NCBI GenBank assembly: GCA_956465555.1
Contig: OY101115.1
Coordinates: forward strand, 3,534,001 to 3,598,000
DNA length: 64,000 bases
Source: Nitzschia sp. pyKryTriq1
Lineage: Eukaryota; Bacillariophyta; Bacillariophyceae; Bacillariales; Bacillariaceae
Direction of reading: 5' to 3'
Position 1 is the stretch's first letter, and every line of letters begins with the position of its first letter. This document shows, one piece after another, positions 47,857-59,060 of this stretch. A program made the position numbers and the translations under genes. A model generated the notes under the pieces. It did not search any database. It was not told the origin of the DNA and saw nothing but the letters and a program-made list of their open reading frames with translations.

Positions 47857-50800
47857 ATGGGAGCGCCGTTAGAATGTCACGAGGAGGAAGCTGCCCACTG
47901 CCTCGCGTTGGTAATGGACCACGGCCAGACGCTTTCTCTGTGGGATGTGGACGGTCAAGTTCGATCATTTGTTTTCAATCAGGGAAAAATTCAGGATCTT
48001 TGTTTTTCGTGTCATGGCCAGAACGCGGACGATTTCTTGACGCCCTGTTTGGACGAAGATGGGCGCCATGGAACACCCGAAGAAGGCTGTTTCTGTGGCA
48101 TGGGTAATCCTCATCTTCATGCGCACGTGTACGATCCAGAAACGACGTGTCAAAGTGTCGATACGATGGCATCATCTGCTCGCAATGCCTCCATTGTGGA
48201 AGCCGCACTGATGAAGTTGGCGCGCATTACCTTGCTGCCCAGTCAAAATATCGAGGAGAATTCAGCTTCTTACTCGTACCGTCTTCCGACTAGCAAACAA
48301 TTTCCGCGAGACTGTAATTCAAAGCATATTCCAAAGTCTGTGGCTAGCAGAGAGGATACGTCGAATTTTCGTCGCCTTGCTCCAGTAACGCATGACGATC
48401 ATACCGACCACTTGATACACAACAGAGAGACGGGACATGTGTATGTAGAACATTCTTGCGACAGCTGCCAGGCTACGGACTGCCATGGGGTCTTTGGTGT
48501 AGACGAATATCGGACATGGGACAATGCGGATATGGGAGGATCCAAGGTTACCGTACGCTTTTATAGAGCCGCGACTCTGTGTGGCGACAGAGTGACCTCC
48601 CAGGATTGGATGGATCCAGTCATCCAGAGAGACGCACGCAAACCAGCAAAGTCACTGTCATTGACCTCCTCAGCTTGCTGTTCGTCTCTCGAGGCGGAAA
48701 CGGAATCGGATTGTGCTAGTGCTGCTGCGAGTACCTGTGCCACCAAAGCTAGTTGCGCAAACGAAACGGCCATCTTATCCTCGAGCTGCTCCAGCAAGGG
48801 AAAGTCCTGCTGTACCGTTAGCTCGTCCAAGGAGTCTAACAGTCCACCATGCAAAACCAAGAACATTTCGAGCGAGTCATCATGCTGCAACAACGACAAA
48901 TGTTCCACTGAACTAAAGCCCAAGACGTCATCTTGTTGTTCCAAGGAGAAGAAATCCTCTTGTGACTCTACCACGGCTACTGACTCTTTGTGTGCTGCTC
49001 CCAAACAGAGTGGGTGTTGCGCGACCGAAAGCCAAACTTCTAAGACAAAATCTGAATGTACCAAGAAGAAGTCCTGCTGTGATGATTCACAATCGTCGTC
49101 ATCGTGTGCTGCTCCCAAACAGAGCTGCTGTAACCCGGGGAGTAGCTGTTGCGAAAAGCCCACAGATTGGGGAGAGAAAGATTCGTGCTGCTCTAAAAGT
49201 AGTGGTGCTGGGTGCTGCTCGGGTGCTTTACAGGTGGAAGACGCATGGATGGCGTTGACGCCAAATGAGACTTCCAAGAAAAGGTCGAGGCGTTCGACTT
49301 TCTTTGTCAAAGAGATTTGCTGTGCTACCGAAGTGGCTGCCATAAGATCAATTATAGGCCCGCTTGAGGGTGTTGAGAGCCTCAAAGTCAACGCCACGTC
49401 CAAAATGCTCTACGTTATGCACGACACGGATCATATTGAGGCTGCAGATGTTTGTGACGCGTTGAACAAAGAACTGTTTGGAGCGCGGGTTGAAGTGGAC
49501 GGAGGTCTCGAATCAAGCACTGTTTCGTCGTTTGTGACGTCCATTTTGGCATTGGAAGACTCGGAAACACCATCCGACAAGGACACCTTGGTGGACTTTC
49601 TTGCCACTTATGATTCCACTGTTATACAAACTGCCGTGGTAGACGTACGTGGCAAACGAATAACCTTGGTGCACAATGCACTTCTGATGCCCGCTGATGG
49701 TATTCTCAAATCACTATCAGAGACACTAGGAGTGAATGCGAGTGTTCTTAAGGACGGTAAAGAGTCGCTAGTTTGGGACTTTCCCGGTGTCGGCGATGAA
49801 GAGCAAAAGGAAGACTTCGTGGAAGAATCGTCTCATAGCACCTTGCGACCTACTGTTGTAGTGTCCGGTCTTCTCTGGCTCGTTTCTATGCTTTCCTTCA
49901 TTGGTGGAAACTGGTACGTTGAGCCTCGATTCAACTATTACAGCTTGATACTTTCGGCTCACCTCATTGGTATTTTTAGGGAATATCTCAAGTACGTCGC
50001 GTTGCTCTCGGTCGTTTTTGGACTACCACCGATTGCGATGAAAGCCGCGGTCACCCTTCGAGGCTGTCGTTTCGATGTTAACTGCCTGATGACTTTCGCT
50101 GCAATTGGCGCCGTGGCTCTGCAGGAATTTACGGAGGCCGCGGCTGTAACATTTCTCTTTGCATTGTCAGAGTGGCTAGAAGCTCGAGCAACAAGCCGTG
50201 CGAGAAACGCGTTATCAGCGATCCTGCAATTGCGTCCCGAGAAAGCCAATTTGATTCATCCTCAGACTGGGGAGCTAGTTGTTGTTGCGGTTGGAGTCGT
50301 TCCTGTCGGTGCTCTTGTTTCCGTGCGAGCTGGTGACAAGATCCCATGTGACGGTGTCGTCATGGAGGGCTGCTCGACGGTAGATGAATCTTCACTGACA
50401 GGGGAGTCTCGACCCGTACGAAAAGGGCCAAACGACATTGTCTCAGGTGGAACGATTAACTCAGGCAACACACAAATGACAGTCCGAACCACCGCATCGG
50501 CAGATGATTCGGCAGTGGCTCGATTAATTCGTCTAGTCGAAGAGGCCCAGGCAAATCGTTCGGAAACCGAAAAACTTGTTGATGAGTTTGCGGCCATATA
50601 TACTCCTGTGGTCGTCTTTATCGCCCTGGGGATGTGCTCGATTCCGTGGGCTTGGGGTCGCGAGGTTGGGACCGAATGGACACAACTTGGTCTTGTTCTG
50701 ATTGTGGTTGCGTGTCCATGTGCGTTAATCATTTCGACACCCGTATCTTATGTCGCAGGTCTCGCAGCATCGGCACAGCGAGGTATTTTGATCAAAGGAG

Positions 50801-52011
50801 GAGCACACTTAGAGGCTCTCGGCTTGGTAAAAACAGTGTGTTTTGACAAAACGGGGACTCTAACCCAGGGAAAATTTCAGCTACTTCACTTTGACGTGTT
50901 AGGGCGAAAGAAAAGCAAAAGGGAAGCGTTGGAGTTCCTCGCTTTGATGGAAGAGAGGGCTTCGCACCCATTGGCACAGGCATTAGTAGAGGGTGCCCAG
51001 AATGAAGGAATCAAAATTCCAAAAGGTCGTTTTGTCCGAAATCACACGTTTTTGGCTGGCGAAGGCGTCAGTGGAACGATCGACGGTATCAGTGTTCATG
51101 TTGGCAATGTACGCCTTTTCGAACGCCTTGGTTTGTACCAAGCACTTTTAGACTCGGAAAGAAGGATGGTCGAGGAGTGGGAAACAATAGGTACGGTGGG
51201 ATTTATGAGCGTTGGTAACGAAGGTATTGTTTGCGCCTATTGCGTGGCCGATGCGATCCGCCCCGAGTCCGCCCTAGTTCTGAGCAAGCTGAAAGAGCTT
51301 GGGATCGATGGAATGATGCTGACGGGTGACAAGAGAGAGACAGCCCTATCCCTCGGTCTCTCCATGGGTCTCACTGAGAAGGATATCAAAAGCGAATTAT
51401 TGCCGGAAGAAAAGCTCTCCATCGTGTCGGATCTCAAGGGCGGTCGCTCTGGTGGCCAGTCGGTCCTCGCAAGTTTCTTCTCCACGAGGAGACTAGTGAT
51501 GATGGTCGGGGATGGTAAGTGTACGGTGGCTTGAGCGTCCTTACGTACTTGTAGTCTACTGGCTAACCCGCTAATCCTTCTTTCAGGTGTCAACGATGCT
51601 CCCGCTCTCGCTACTGCCGATGTTGGAGTTGCTGTGGCTGGAGCAGCCTTGGCAATGGAGACTGCCGACATTACTCTCCTCGATTCGCACCTCGACAAAC
51701 TCGTTTATTGTATCCAAATGGGCCGACGCGTCATACGAAAGATCAAAGAGAATGTTATTTTTAGCTTGGGAGTAAAGTTCTTGGTGCTTGGTTTTGCCCT
51801 AGCTGGGAGGGCGGCTTTGTGGGCAGCTATCGCTAGTGATGTCGGAGCCATGCTTCTCGTGACATTGAATAGCATGATGCTACTGCCATCACATGGCGCA
51901 AAGACAGATCTACTAGAGTCAGAAGAAGGAACGAAGAGGGCACTTAATTCAGACGGACCTTATGACGAATCTGACGAAATTGAGAAGTTCAATCGGGAAC
52001 AAAAGGAGTGA
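47857..52011 (+). CDS. P1B-type Zn/Cd-transporting ATPase with Cys-rich metal-binding region
   Basis: Heavy-metal pump. Exons 47857-51514 and 51587-52011 (72-bp intron inside GDG|VND) give 1360 aa. The N-terminal 270 residues contain His/Cys motifs (CHEEEAAHC, CFCGMGNPHLHAH, HSCDSCQATDCHG). Residues about 274-456 hold dozens of Cys, often as CC pairs (SSCCNNDKC, KKSCCDD, GSSCCEKP). A HMA-like domain follows with ICCATE at 487-491, like the GICCTSE site of plant HMA2/HMA4, and a second, Cys-less HMA-like fold. The pump core has CPC in the membrane (953-955, VVACPCALIISTPVSYV), the phosphorylated Asp997 in DKTGTLT, SHPLAQALVEGA, and GDGVNDAPAL. CPCALxISTPV points to the Zn2+/Cd2+ (P1B-2) class. 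Location (plasma membrane or vacuole) is not evident. No key residue is missing. Confidence 0.93.
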
Positions 52012-52082
52012 TTTGCAGGTCGGCCCGAGCAAGGAGCAAGAAGATCAGCTGCTCGGCATCGCAAGTGTCTAAAATGAAACAT

Positions 52083-52628
52083 TTATTTGGTCTTTCGCTT
52101 CTTCGTTCTTCTTTTGGAATCATCGGCATTTCGTTTGTTGTTGTTTCTCGGGTTCTGGTTGTCCGTTCCGGTTTTCGTATCGGGCGTGGCATCCTCGTTC
52201 ATACTGGCAGGCGACTGAGATGGTTCATTTGCTTTTTTCTTTGTCAGCAATTGCTTTGCAATGGAAGGCTCCTTCTGATCGCCAGTACTGCCTTCACTTT
52301 TCTTTGATTGCTCCTGCATTCGCTTTTGTGCTTGGGGCTTCTTGTCGTCGGAATGCCTTGCCTTAATCTCGGCGAGAACTTTTCTCATTTGATTGAGTTC
52401 ATTTCGAAGTGCGTCGTCTGGTTTTCTCCCTTGATCCAAACCCTGTAGTCGTGCACCCATGTATTTCATCATTCCAATTGACAGGGAAACGGTAGCCTGG
52501 GCTTGTGCAGTCGCCTTCTCAAATGTATCATCTTTCAGACGTTGGACGACGGGCTCCAATTTTGACTTGATGTCATTCAGCGCTTCTTTCGTTTTCTGTA
52601 GGGCATTCAGCGCCTTGGGAGTCGCCAT
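52083..52628 (-). CDS. C1D/Rrp47 (Sas10/Utp3/C1D) family protein
   Basis: Predicted nuclear exosome cofactor. Intronless, 181 aa from MATPKALNALQKTKE. Residues 1-105 form the Sas10/C1D helical domain: IKSKLEPVVQRLKDDTFEKA, QATVSLSIGMMKYMGARLQG and a final helix NELNQMRKVLAEIK. In the yeast and human proteins this domain binds Rrp6 and the basic tail binds RNA; here the C-terminus ends in a comparable Lys/Arg run (DDSKRRTKKRKTK). A Lys/Gln-rich disordered linker joins them. Convergent with the metal ATPase, with 71 bp between stops. Family call is by pattern and moderately strong. Confidence 0.8.
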   Translation of the reverse strand: MATPKALNALQKTKEALNDIKSKLEPVVQRLKDDTFEKATAQAQATVSLSIGMMKYMGARLQGLDQGRKPDDALRNELNQMRKVLAEIKARHSDDKKPQAQKRMQEQSKKSEGSTGDQKEPSIAKQLLTKKKANEPSQSPASMNEDATPDTKTGTDNQNPRNNNKRNADDSKRRTKKRKTK

Positions 52629-52948
52629 GATGGTGAGCACAAAACGAGTACAGTACGAATACAAGTACGCGTAGATTGTGAAACCCAGGTCGGTGGACTG
52701 GTCGTGTTTGTGTTCTATTGGAACAAGGTTGGAGGTTGGAATTTGTTGGAATGAGAAGGAATGAAGGAAGGTATCAAACCTTCATTGTTCGTTGTTCGAT
52801 TGCGTCCAGACAGAAGAATCGAACGAATGAATGGTTGATGGTACAAGTGGTCCCCAGCTAGTACGTGTACTGTAGCTCGTACTTGTTCAACGACCAGACA
52901 AGTAAGTGCACGCAACATCCGCATTGGCGTGAAATCAGAAAAAAATAA

Positions 52949-53057
52949 TACTCCGGGTGGGAATCGAACCCACGATCTCCTCGGATTTCCCCTGCAGTAC
53001 GGACAAAGTACTGTATTCATTGTAAACGAGGCGCCTTAACCGCTTGGCCACCAGAGC
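52949..53057 (-). tRNA. Intron-containing tRNA, anticodon probably UAC (Val)
   Basis: Minus strand. Acceptor GCTCTGG pairs with CCGGAGT plus discriminator A; D-arm GCC...GGC; anticodon stem CCTCG/CGAGG; variable loop AGATC; T-arm GTGGGTTCGATTCCCAC. After the loop bases TT-TAC-A a 36-nt insertion (53020-52985) precedes base 38, at the canonical position between 37 and 38. The intron can fold as CAGTAC/GTACTG. Mature length is 73 nt. The anticodon rests on the intron site being canonical. Confidence 0.82.
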
Positions 53058-54122
53058 ATATTATGTAAGCCATGTTTATTAAATATATTATCTCTTACTC
53101 TTATTACACAATGCAGTCCCTGTTTCCGAGTATCCATGAGAAGCGTTTGTCAAAGAAGGAGGATACTATACTATTCACAGTTCTTGTTTGTAAGTGTCTA
53201 TGAGAGGCTTTGTAATGGAAAATCTTCTCCCACCAACTACCAGTAAAACTGGCCAGCATAAAACCTTCTTAAGCTTTTGAGAAACCTTCCTTTTTGAATT
53301 TTGAAAAGGAGAGTCTTGTTCTTTGGGAGATTTCGTAGCAAACACCACTACTTCCAGCTGTTGTTACTCTCTAGACTTAGTAGGGATCAATATTAAGACA
53401 GCTGGGAGCAAGCATTACTATTTTCATCATGGAAGATATTCATACTGTAGTTGAATCTATCAGTTCCAAGATTGATCCAGTCGAGGATAAGGATCCAAGG
53501 AGGTCAACAAGTAAAGTCACCAAAGTAGCATAACAAGTGTCATTATACCACTCTCGTTGAGTTTGAGATTGAAGTTTACTTTCTTACTTGAGATGGGTTC
53601 GTGCCTCCGAGCAGATGAACTAGACCGCTAACAACAACACTAACAGTACGGTATTAGAGAGAGAGACGGTGTGGGACTAAGGAAGTGGTCCCACTACTAC
53701 AAGTAGTCAAAGTATCAGCTGACTACAGACTACTGTCTGCTGTACAGACTACGACAGACCACGTGTACTGTACTGTACAATTAGTATGCCTGAGATTATT
53801 TCAACACCGCCTTCCGCCCAGGGATTCCGCCTTCCGCCGCTCCGCGCTCGCGCCGGCTGTGACGCGTGCAAGTTGTATCCATACTCGTACTTGGTACCGT
53901 TCTCCACTACTACTGGTAGTAGCATCCTGTACAGTAGTCTACCATTTTGTAGGTATCTCCACTTTCACACATTTCCCATCTCCATCAAAGACACTCTAGA
54001 CTACTACTAGTAGAGTAGAATAGAATACTTTCAATAGACTACTAGTAGAGGACTCTACTCGTAGTATGGACGACTCCTCGCTCCCCCCACTCTTCTTTCC
54101 ACTCATATAGAACACTAAAAAG
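53058..54122. other. Intergenic with dispersed repeat copy
   Basis: About 1.06 kb, A/T-rich up to 53600. 53158-53310 resembles 57567-57850. A 34-codon ATG frame at 53429-53533 (MEDIHTVVESISSK) has no relatives I know. 53650-53780 has AGTA/GTAC and TACAGACTAC words; 53985-54065 has CTACTAGTAG palindromes just upstream of the next gene. Confidence 0.5.
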
Positions 54123-57100
54123 ATGAGTAGTACTCAAAATGAAACAAGAGCCCGTCGGCGTTCCCTTCAACATTTTCATTCAATGCAGAATAATGATTCC
54201 CTCCGCGAAGCCGCCCGGCAAGCGGTGGAGACTGCCGCCCAAGATGCCCTGTGCACCGTGTATACTCCTCGAGGGGATAACAGCAACATCGGCAACAGCA
54301 GCATCAGCAATGCTGCGACGACAAAGCAGGGTCGTCGTCCTTCGACTGATTCGGCGTTTTCCAAGGTCTCACATTCGTCCTTGTTATCGTATCAACGGGC
54401 GATTCATAGAGGATCCAACCGTGGGCTATTTGAACCCCAGGATGACATTGCAAACAGTACTAATATTGAAAATGACGGCACCTTGAGCCTCGATGGGCTT
54501 CTCTCTCTGGAGCAAAGAACGCCTACCGCAGCCACAGCCACGGCCACGGCATCCAAAACAACAAATTCTTTATCCTCGGGCAAGAAGAAACAAAAATGGT
54601 TCTTCATGAAAAAAGCTCTGCGTCCCAAACCGAATCCTACTAAATTACGCCTGACCTCGGAACTCTCCAAGGAAGCGTGGATGTGTGGTGTTTGTGCCAA
54701 GAGTTTTTCTTCTTTTGCAGTCGCGCAACGACACGAAGAGTACCACATTCAAGAAGTAGTGGCGGATCTCGGATGGGATGGCTCCTATACGAGTAGCAAT
54801 GACGAACGCCAGTCGGCCATCGTTACGATCGAGGGTATCGAAGACAAAGAAGAGCTGCCCAGAACTTCCTTGACCCTGCAACTACCAGGATCTGATGTCG
54901 ACACTAAACTCCCCTTTTCCGCCTCCGAACCATCAGCTCTGATGACTCCTCAGCGCAATACCAGTACAGGTCAATTAGAGCGTGCTTCGTTACGAACGCC
55001 TACTAATTCATCCATCCCGCGCCCTGATATGCTACGCATGTCCAGTGCGGCTCATTTCTCCTCGGCTGCGAACCATCTTCATCCCTACAATACCCCAGCC
55101 TTGCAACGAAAACGAAAGTCGAAGCGGACATTGTCGAATCATATTTTTGAGGATTCTTCGTCACGCAGCGACGATTTCTTCCTTGAGAGTGCTGAATTTG
55201 ACCTCACCACCTCTGTTGTGAAACCATCCGCACGGTCTCAAACCCCAATGACGCCCATTGACGAACGCAAAAAAGTTCAAACCAACAAAAACCAAGATCA
55301 AAAGCTAACTATTGATATCCAACAACAAGAGAACGATTGGCTATCGGATGAGCACGATCTCCTTGTACCTCATAGCATGCGAAACTATGTCGTACTAGCC
55401 GATGAAGCATTGACTGACGTTTGTGAAAAGGCCAAACCTTTGATGCTGACCTCTGCAGAACAGGAAGCCGAGCGCGAATTGGAATACTTGGCTCGTGATA
55501 AAGCCTACTATGATATGATGTACATTCGCTCCGTGGAACGTCAACGAGGAGGAACCTATGATCACTTTCGAGCTGAGGGCAAGTCCATCCTGAGCAAGGT
55601 GCAGAATAAATTTGTAGACGCCTATCAGCTCATGAAGGACGGAAAAGCAAAAGGAAAGACAACTCACATGGACCACTATACTCGGAAGCTCAAGGGAGAT
55701 ATCGATACCATCCACATCCTAGAAAACAGTAAAGAAAGCTTGTACGTGAATGTGATTGTCAAGGCCTCCCTAAAAGTGGTTAGCTACGAATTGCAACGCC
55801 TGGCGAAGCAACGATGGGAGGCGGCACAGGCCAAAAAGGACGACCATGATCCCCAAGCGCAGCAGTTTCAACAGTTTCGGGCAGCAGCACAAGATAATCT
55901 TGTCAAGTTGGCGGGGATGGCGCTGGCCTCCGATTTTACGCCGAGACGCATTGCCGTTCAATTGTCGAACGATCTCTACCGGTACGAAATCTTCCTTCGG
56001 CGGGAATCGGACACCTGTCGTTGTGCAAAAACTCATTCATTGTGTCTTCCTTTCCATTCATTCTCATTTAGATTATTGACCCCGCGACTCAAGAGACGTG
56101 GTGTGACCATCGAAACGGAAATTGAATATCGGGTTGGTCCCTACTTTGTATTGGCAGTCAACGTGAAAAAAGTGGATTGGCGAAGGCTCGTGAAAGCAGC
56201 AAACCGAGATGTGGAGGCATCCAAATCTAGATGGAAACTGGAACAAGAGGGAAAGAATGACGACGAAAAGGCGGATGTGGGACCGAAGGGCGTGATCATG
56301 TCCTTTCTGTTCTTGTGCTATCGTCTGTCTCAACTGACCAAATTTGAAGTCATGGCCCAGTTTTTGGCCTGGTGCTACTACTTTCACTGGGCCTTGTATA
56401 CCCCGATTTGTTTTCTTCTTTATCATTCGTTTCTGGGAGAACTATTTCGCAGGTATTTCCTTGCCACTGTGTCCGATGGTAAGCTTGTTTGACAACCGGT
56501 ATTACTTGCTAATCATACTGCGGAAACAAAACACTGACAGTCGCCGTTTGTTGTTTAGAAATCTTTTACTACGTCGAGCAAAAGGGTATGGAGATGGATA
56601 TTGACATTCGTAATGCTTCGACTCAGACCGCGTTTATGCTCTCTGCGTTGAGAGAAATCCGTGCAGATGGAAGAGAGCTCAAGAAAAAGCGAAAGGAAGG
56701 AGAGGATAGGGGGACAATTCTTGGTCCGCTACTCGGTCCTGCCATCAAGGAAGACAAAGGTGTCGCTCCACCCAAGCCAGAGGGATTCGAAATGCCAGAG
56801 AATCTGGAGGACGTCGGTCTCGAACTTGAGATTCCTGTCGGCTTTCGTCGTTTGCGTTGGGCATTGCTGGCATCCAAGTCGACATTCGTTACGGACGCTG
56901 TGTTCCGGACCGAGGCAAAGTACGAAAAGTAAGTTTACGAAGGATCACAAGCATGCGCTGTTCAATCACGATGGGAAGACTCACTCCATTATCTGCACAC
57001 TGTTTCATTATGTTCGCAGCATCACTGTTGGTTCCTGGAGCAAGTACAACGAGGAGATTGGAATGGGAACGCTACCAGAGGGTGTCAAGGAAGAAGATGT

Positions 57101-57455
57101 CATCGGCGCAGAAAAAGAACTCAGCTATCTGATGCCTAAATCCGCATTCGTCAAAGCAAATATGTGCTATGAAACGGCATATCTCGACATGTACAACGAC
57201 TATTGCTTTGTGCTGCGCAAAAAGGCTCTGACTCCAGAAGTTCCATACGGCTCAACATTCGTCGCATGGACCAAGTACATCGTTATCAACACTGGAGGGG
57301 ATAGTTGCAAGTTGATCTGTTCCGTTGAAGCAGAATTTCCGAATGGTCCGCCCATGATCAGCCGACAGATTAAGGGTGGTATGAGAGCCGGTGTTGGAGA
57401 ACTGTTTGTCAAGACGGGAGAGACTATTAACAAGTATGCCGATCAGTTCCCTTAA
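54123..57455 (+). CDS. C2H2 zinc finger, membrane segments and VASt lipid-binding domain
   Basis: Four exons are inferred: 54123-55981, 56072-56478, 56559-56928, 57020-57455 (1023 aa). A disordered N-terminus holds one C2H2 finger at about 188-210 (CGVCAKSFSSFAVAQRHEEYH). A middle region is charged and helical. Around residues 710-760 two hydrophobic stretches (IMSFLFLCYRLSQ; FLAWCYYFHWALYTPICFLL) may enter the membrane. The C-terminal 150 residues match a VASt domain, the START-like sterol/lipid-binding fold: LSYLMPKSAFVKANMCYETA, VPYGSTFVAWTKYIVINTGG and ISRQIKGGMRAGVGELF. A lipid-transfer role at membrane contacts is inferred. The first intron (90 bp) has no in-frame stop, so it could be retained; its borders fit GT-AG and the encoded stretch looks non-conserved. 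Confidence 0.75.
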
Positions 57456-57857
57456 ACGACATTGCAATTCCACACTCTGAGCACAACACGACGCACAACC
57501 GAGCCGAGACGACTCTACTGCACTTTTTCGGTGCTTTACGATATGCTCCTAGAGTAGAGCAGAGAAGAAGACAGAAATGAGGATAAACATTTCATAGCCG
57601 TCCAATCGTCTCTAGAGCATACGAGTAATAGTACAGTATCTCAATCACATCTACAAAACCTTCTCAAGCTTTTGATAAACTTTCCTTTCCGAGAAGCTTC
57701 GTTTAAGACACCATGTTGTGAGAAGGGAATCAGCAAAAAGCCAATACTTGTCGGCTACTAGTCTAGCTAGACTAGAGAAGAAGACAAGAAATAATGAGGA
57801 TAAAAATAACTATAGTTCTTGTTCAATCGTCTATTAGCAGCATACGAGTCCGGTCCA
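57456..57857. repeat. Convergent gap with duplicated 3' segment
   Basis: 402 bp between the VASt and SPP stop codons. AGAGAAGAAGACA...GAGGATAAA...CAATCGTCT...GCATACGAGT occurs at 57561-57626 and again at 57774-57849. Between them lies AAAACCTTCTCAAGCTTTTG (57655-57674), which also occurs with few changes at 53260-53279. No gene is seen. Confidence 0.7.
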
Positions 57858-59060
57858 CTAGTCGTCCTTCTTGGCTTCGCTTGGTTTTGCTTCCTCCACT
57901 GGTTTCGTCTCGTCTTCTTCCTCCTCTTCCTCGGAATAGTCAAGCAACTCCTTCACTTCACCTCTGACCAAGGCGCAGAGAAAGGAGGACCCCAGACACG
58001 CCGGCACTAGATATAGAAGGGCCGGTTGTGCGGCATTGAATTGAATCATGACAAAAAGAGTCGTCATGAGTCCCAAAACGTAGGCAATCAAGGCGGAATG
58101 AAAGTATGGCTTAGGGAAACTCTCATGAATGTTGATTTTGGTGATCCCCACCTTGGCAATGTGTGCATCAAATCGCAATAGCAATGCCAAGAAGAATCCT
58201 GGAATGACAATATCTCCCAACCCCAAAAGACTTAAATCGATCTTTCCACTTTCTTCGTTGGGAGTTAAACTTCTTGGAAACAGCAGCTTGATGGGCCCGT
58301 CCAGGTTTTTGGCGACTGTGACCATGACATCCGTGCCAAAGACCCAAAAGATGTCGTAAAAGAAAAGACCAACCAACAAAATAGCGCCAATCTTGTAGGT
58401 TCCGAGAGAGAATCTTTCGATTCCCTGCAGGCAAAAGCAAATACCGAGCACATTGTTGAGGGCCCAGTGCTTTCCCTGGAAAAAGTACAAATAAACGATA
58501 CCGACAGCGAGCACAAAGGCAACGAGACCCGTCACCGAAAACATGAGTCCCAGATCCAAGGGGTTCTCCAAAAGCCAGTCGGGCAGAGGATGCTTGATGG
58601 TTTTCTTCCATCCCAAGGTCGGCTTGGACAGTGAAGGGGGCGCCAGCGACTGGACCAGAGGAGCCAAAGTCATCGTCAACGCTCCACATCCCACCAAACC
58701 AAAGTATCCCCCAATCAGCAAATTGACGAGATCTTGCCCCAAGAACTTAAACGCCAAGTACAACGAAAACAGTGACAAACTTCCCATGATGGGAAACTGA
58801 TAGGCATCTTCCTGCTTGAGCGTATCTCGAGGAGAAGCATCTGGATCATACCCCTCTTCTCCTTCTTTTGGCACTTCTTCCCGCAATGTCAAAGACCGGT
58901 GGCACGCCGCGTAAAGAATGGCAGTGACCAGGACCAGCAAGTGAACGACGTAGGGAATCAATACAAACTGAGAGGCACCCCAGATAAGAAGAATCGTGGC
59001 GTACGAGCCGACTAGCAAGGGATTCAGACTCGTTGATGTTGAAGTAGTTGCTTCCGTCAT
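57858..59060 (-). CDS. SPP: Signal peptide peptidase (presenilin-type aspartyl protease)
   Basis: Intramembrane aspartyl protease of the ER that cleaves signal-peptide remnants. Intronless, 400 aa with about nine hydrophobic spans. The active-site motifs are complete: FFYDIFWVFGTDVM (first Asp), LLGLGDIVIPGFFLALLLR (second Asp) and QPALLYLVPACLG (PAL motif). The N-terminal span begins after a short Thr/Ser-rich stretch (TTSTSTSLNPLLVGSYA). The C-terminus is acidic, then Lys/Glu-rich (SEEEEEEDETKPVEE), without a KKxx signal. It is 20 residues longer than human HM13. ER location is inferred from the family; plastid-membrane SPPs exist in diatoms but no plastid leader is visible. Confidence 0.95.
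   Translation of the reverse strand: MTEATTSTSTSLNPLLVGSYATILLIWGASQFVLIPYVVHLLVLVTAILYAACHRSLTLREEVPKEGEEGYDPDASPRDTLKQEDAYQFPIMGSLSLFSLYLAFKFLGQDLVNLLIGGYFGLVGCGALTMTLAPLVQSLAPPSLSKPTLGWKKTIKHPLPDWLLENPLDLGLMFSVTGLVAFVLAVGIVYLYFFQGKHWALNNVLGICFCLQGIERFSLGTYKIGAILLVGLFFYDIFWVFGTDVMVTVAKNLDGPIKLLFPRSLTPNEESGKIDLSLLGLGDIVIPGFFLALLLRFDAHIAKVGITKINIHESFPKPYFHSALIAYVLGLMTTLFVMIQFNAAQPALLYLVPACLGSSFLCALVRGEVKELLDYSEEEEEEDETKPVEEAKPSEAKKDD

Noticed and set aside
48561-49403. 280-codon minus-strand frame opposite the Cys-rich part of the metal ATPase
   Set aside because: A Leu/Gln/Glu-rich by-product of repeated Cys, Ser and Lys codons on the plus strand.
53429-53533. 34-codon ATG frame
   Set aside because: Short, no relatives recalled, no codon or context support, in A/T-rich repeat DNA.
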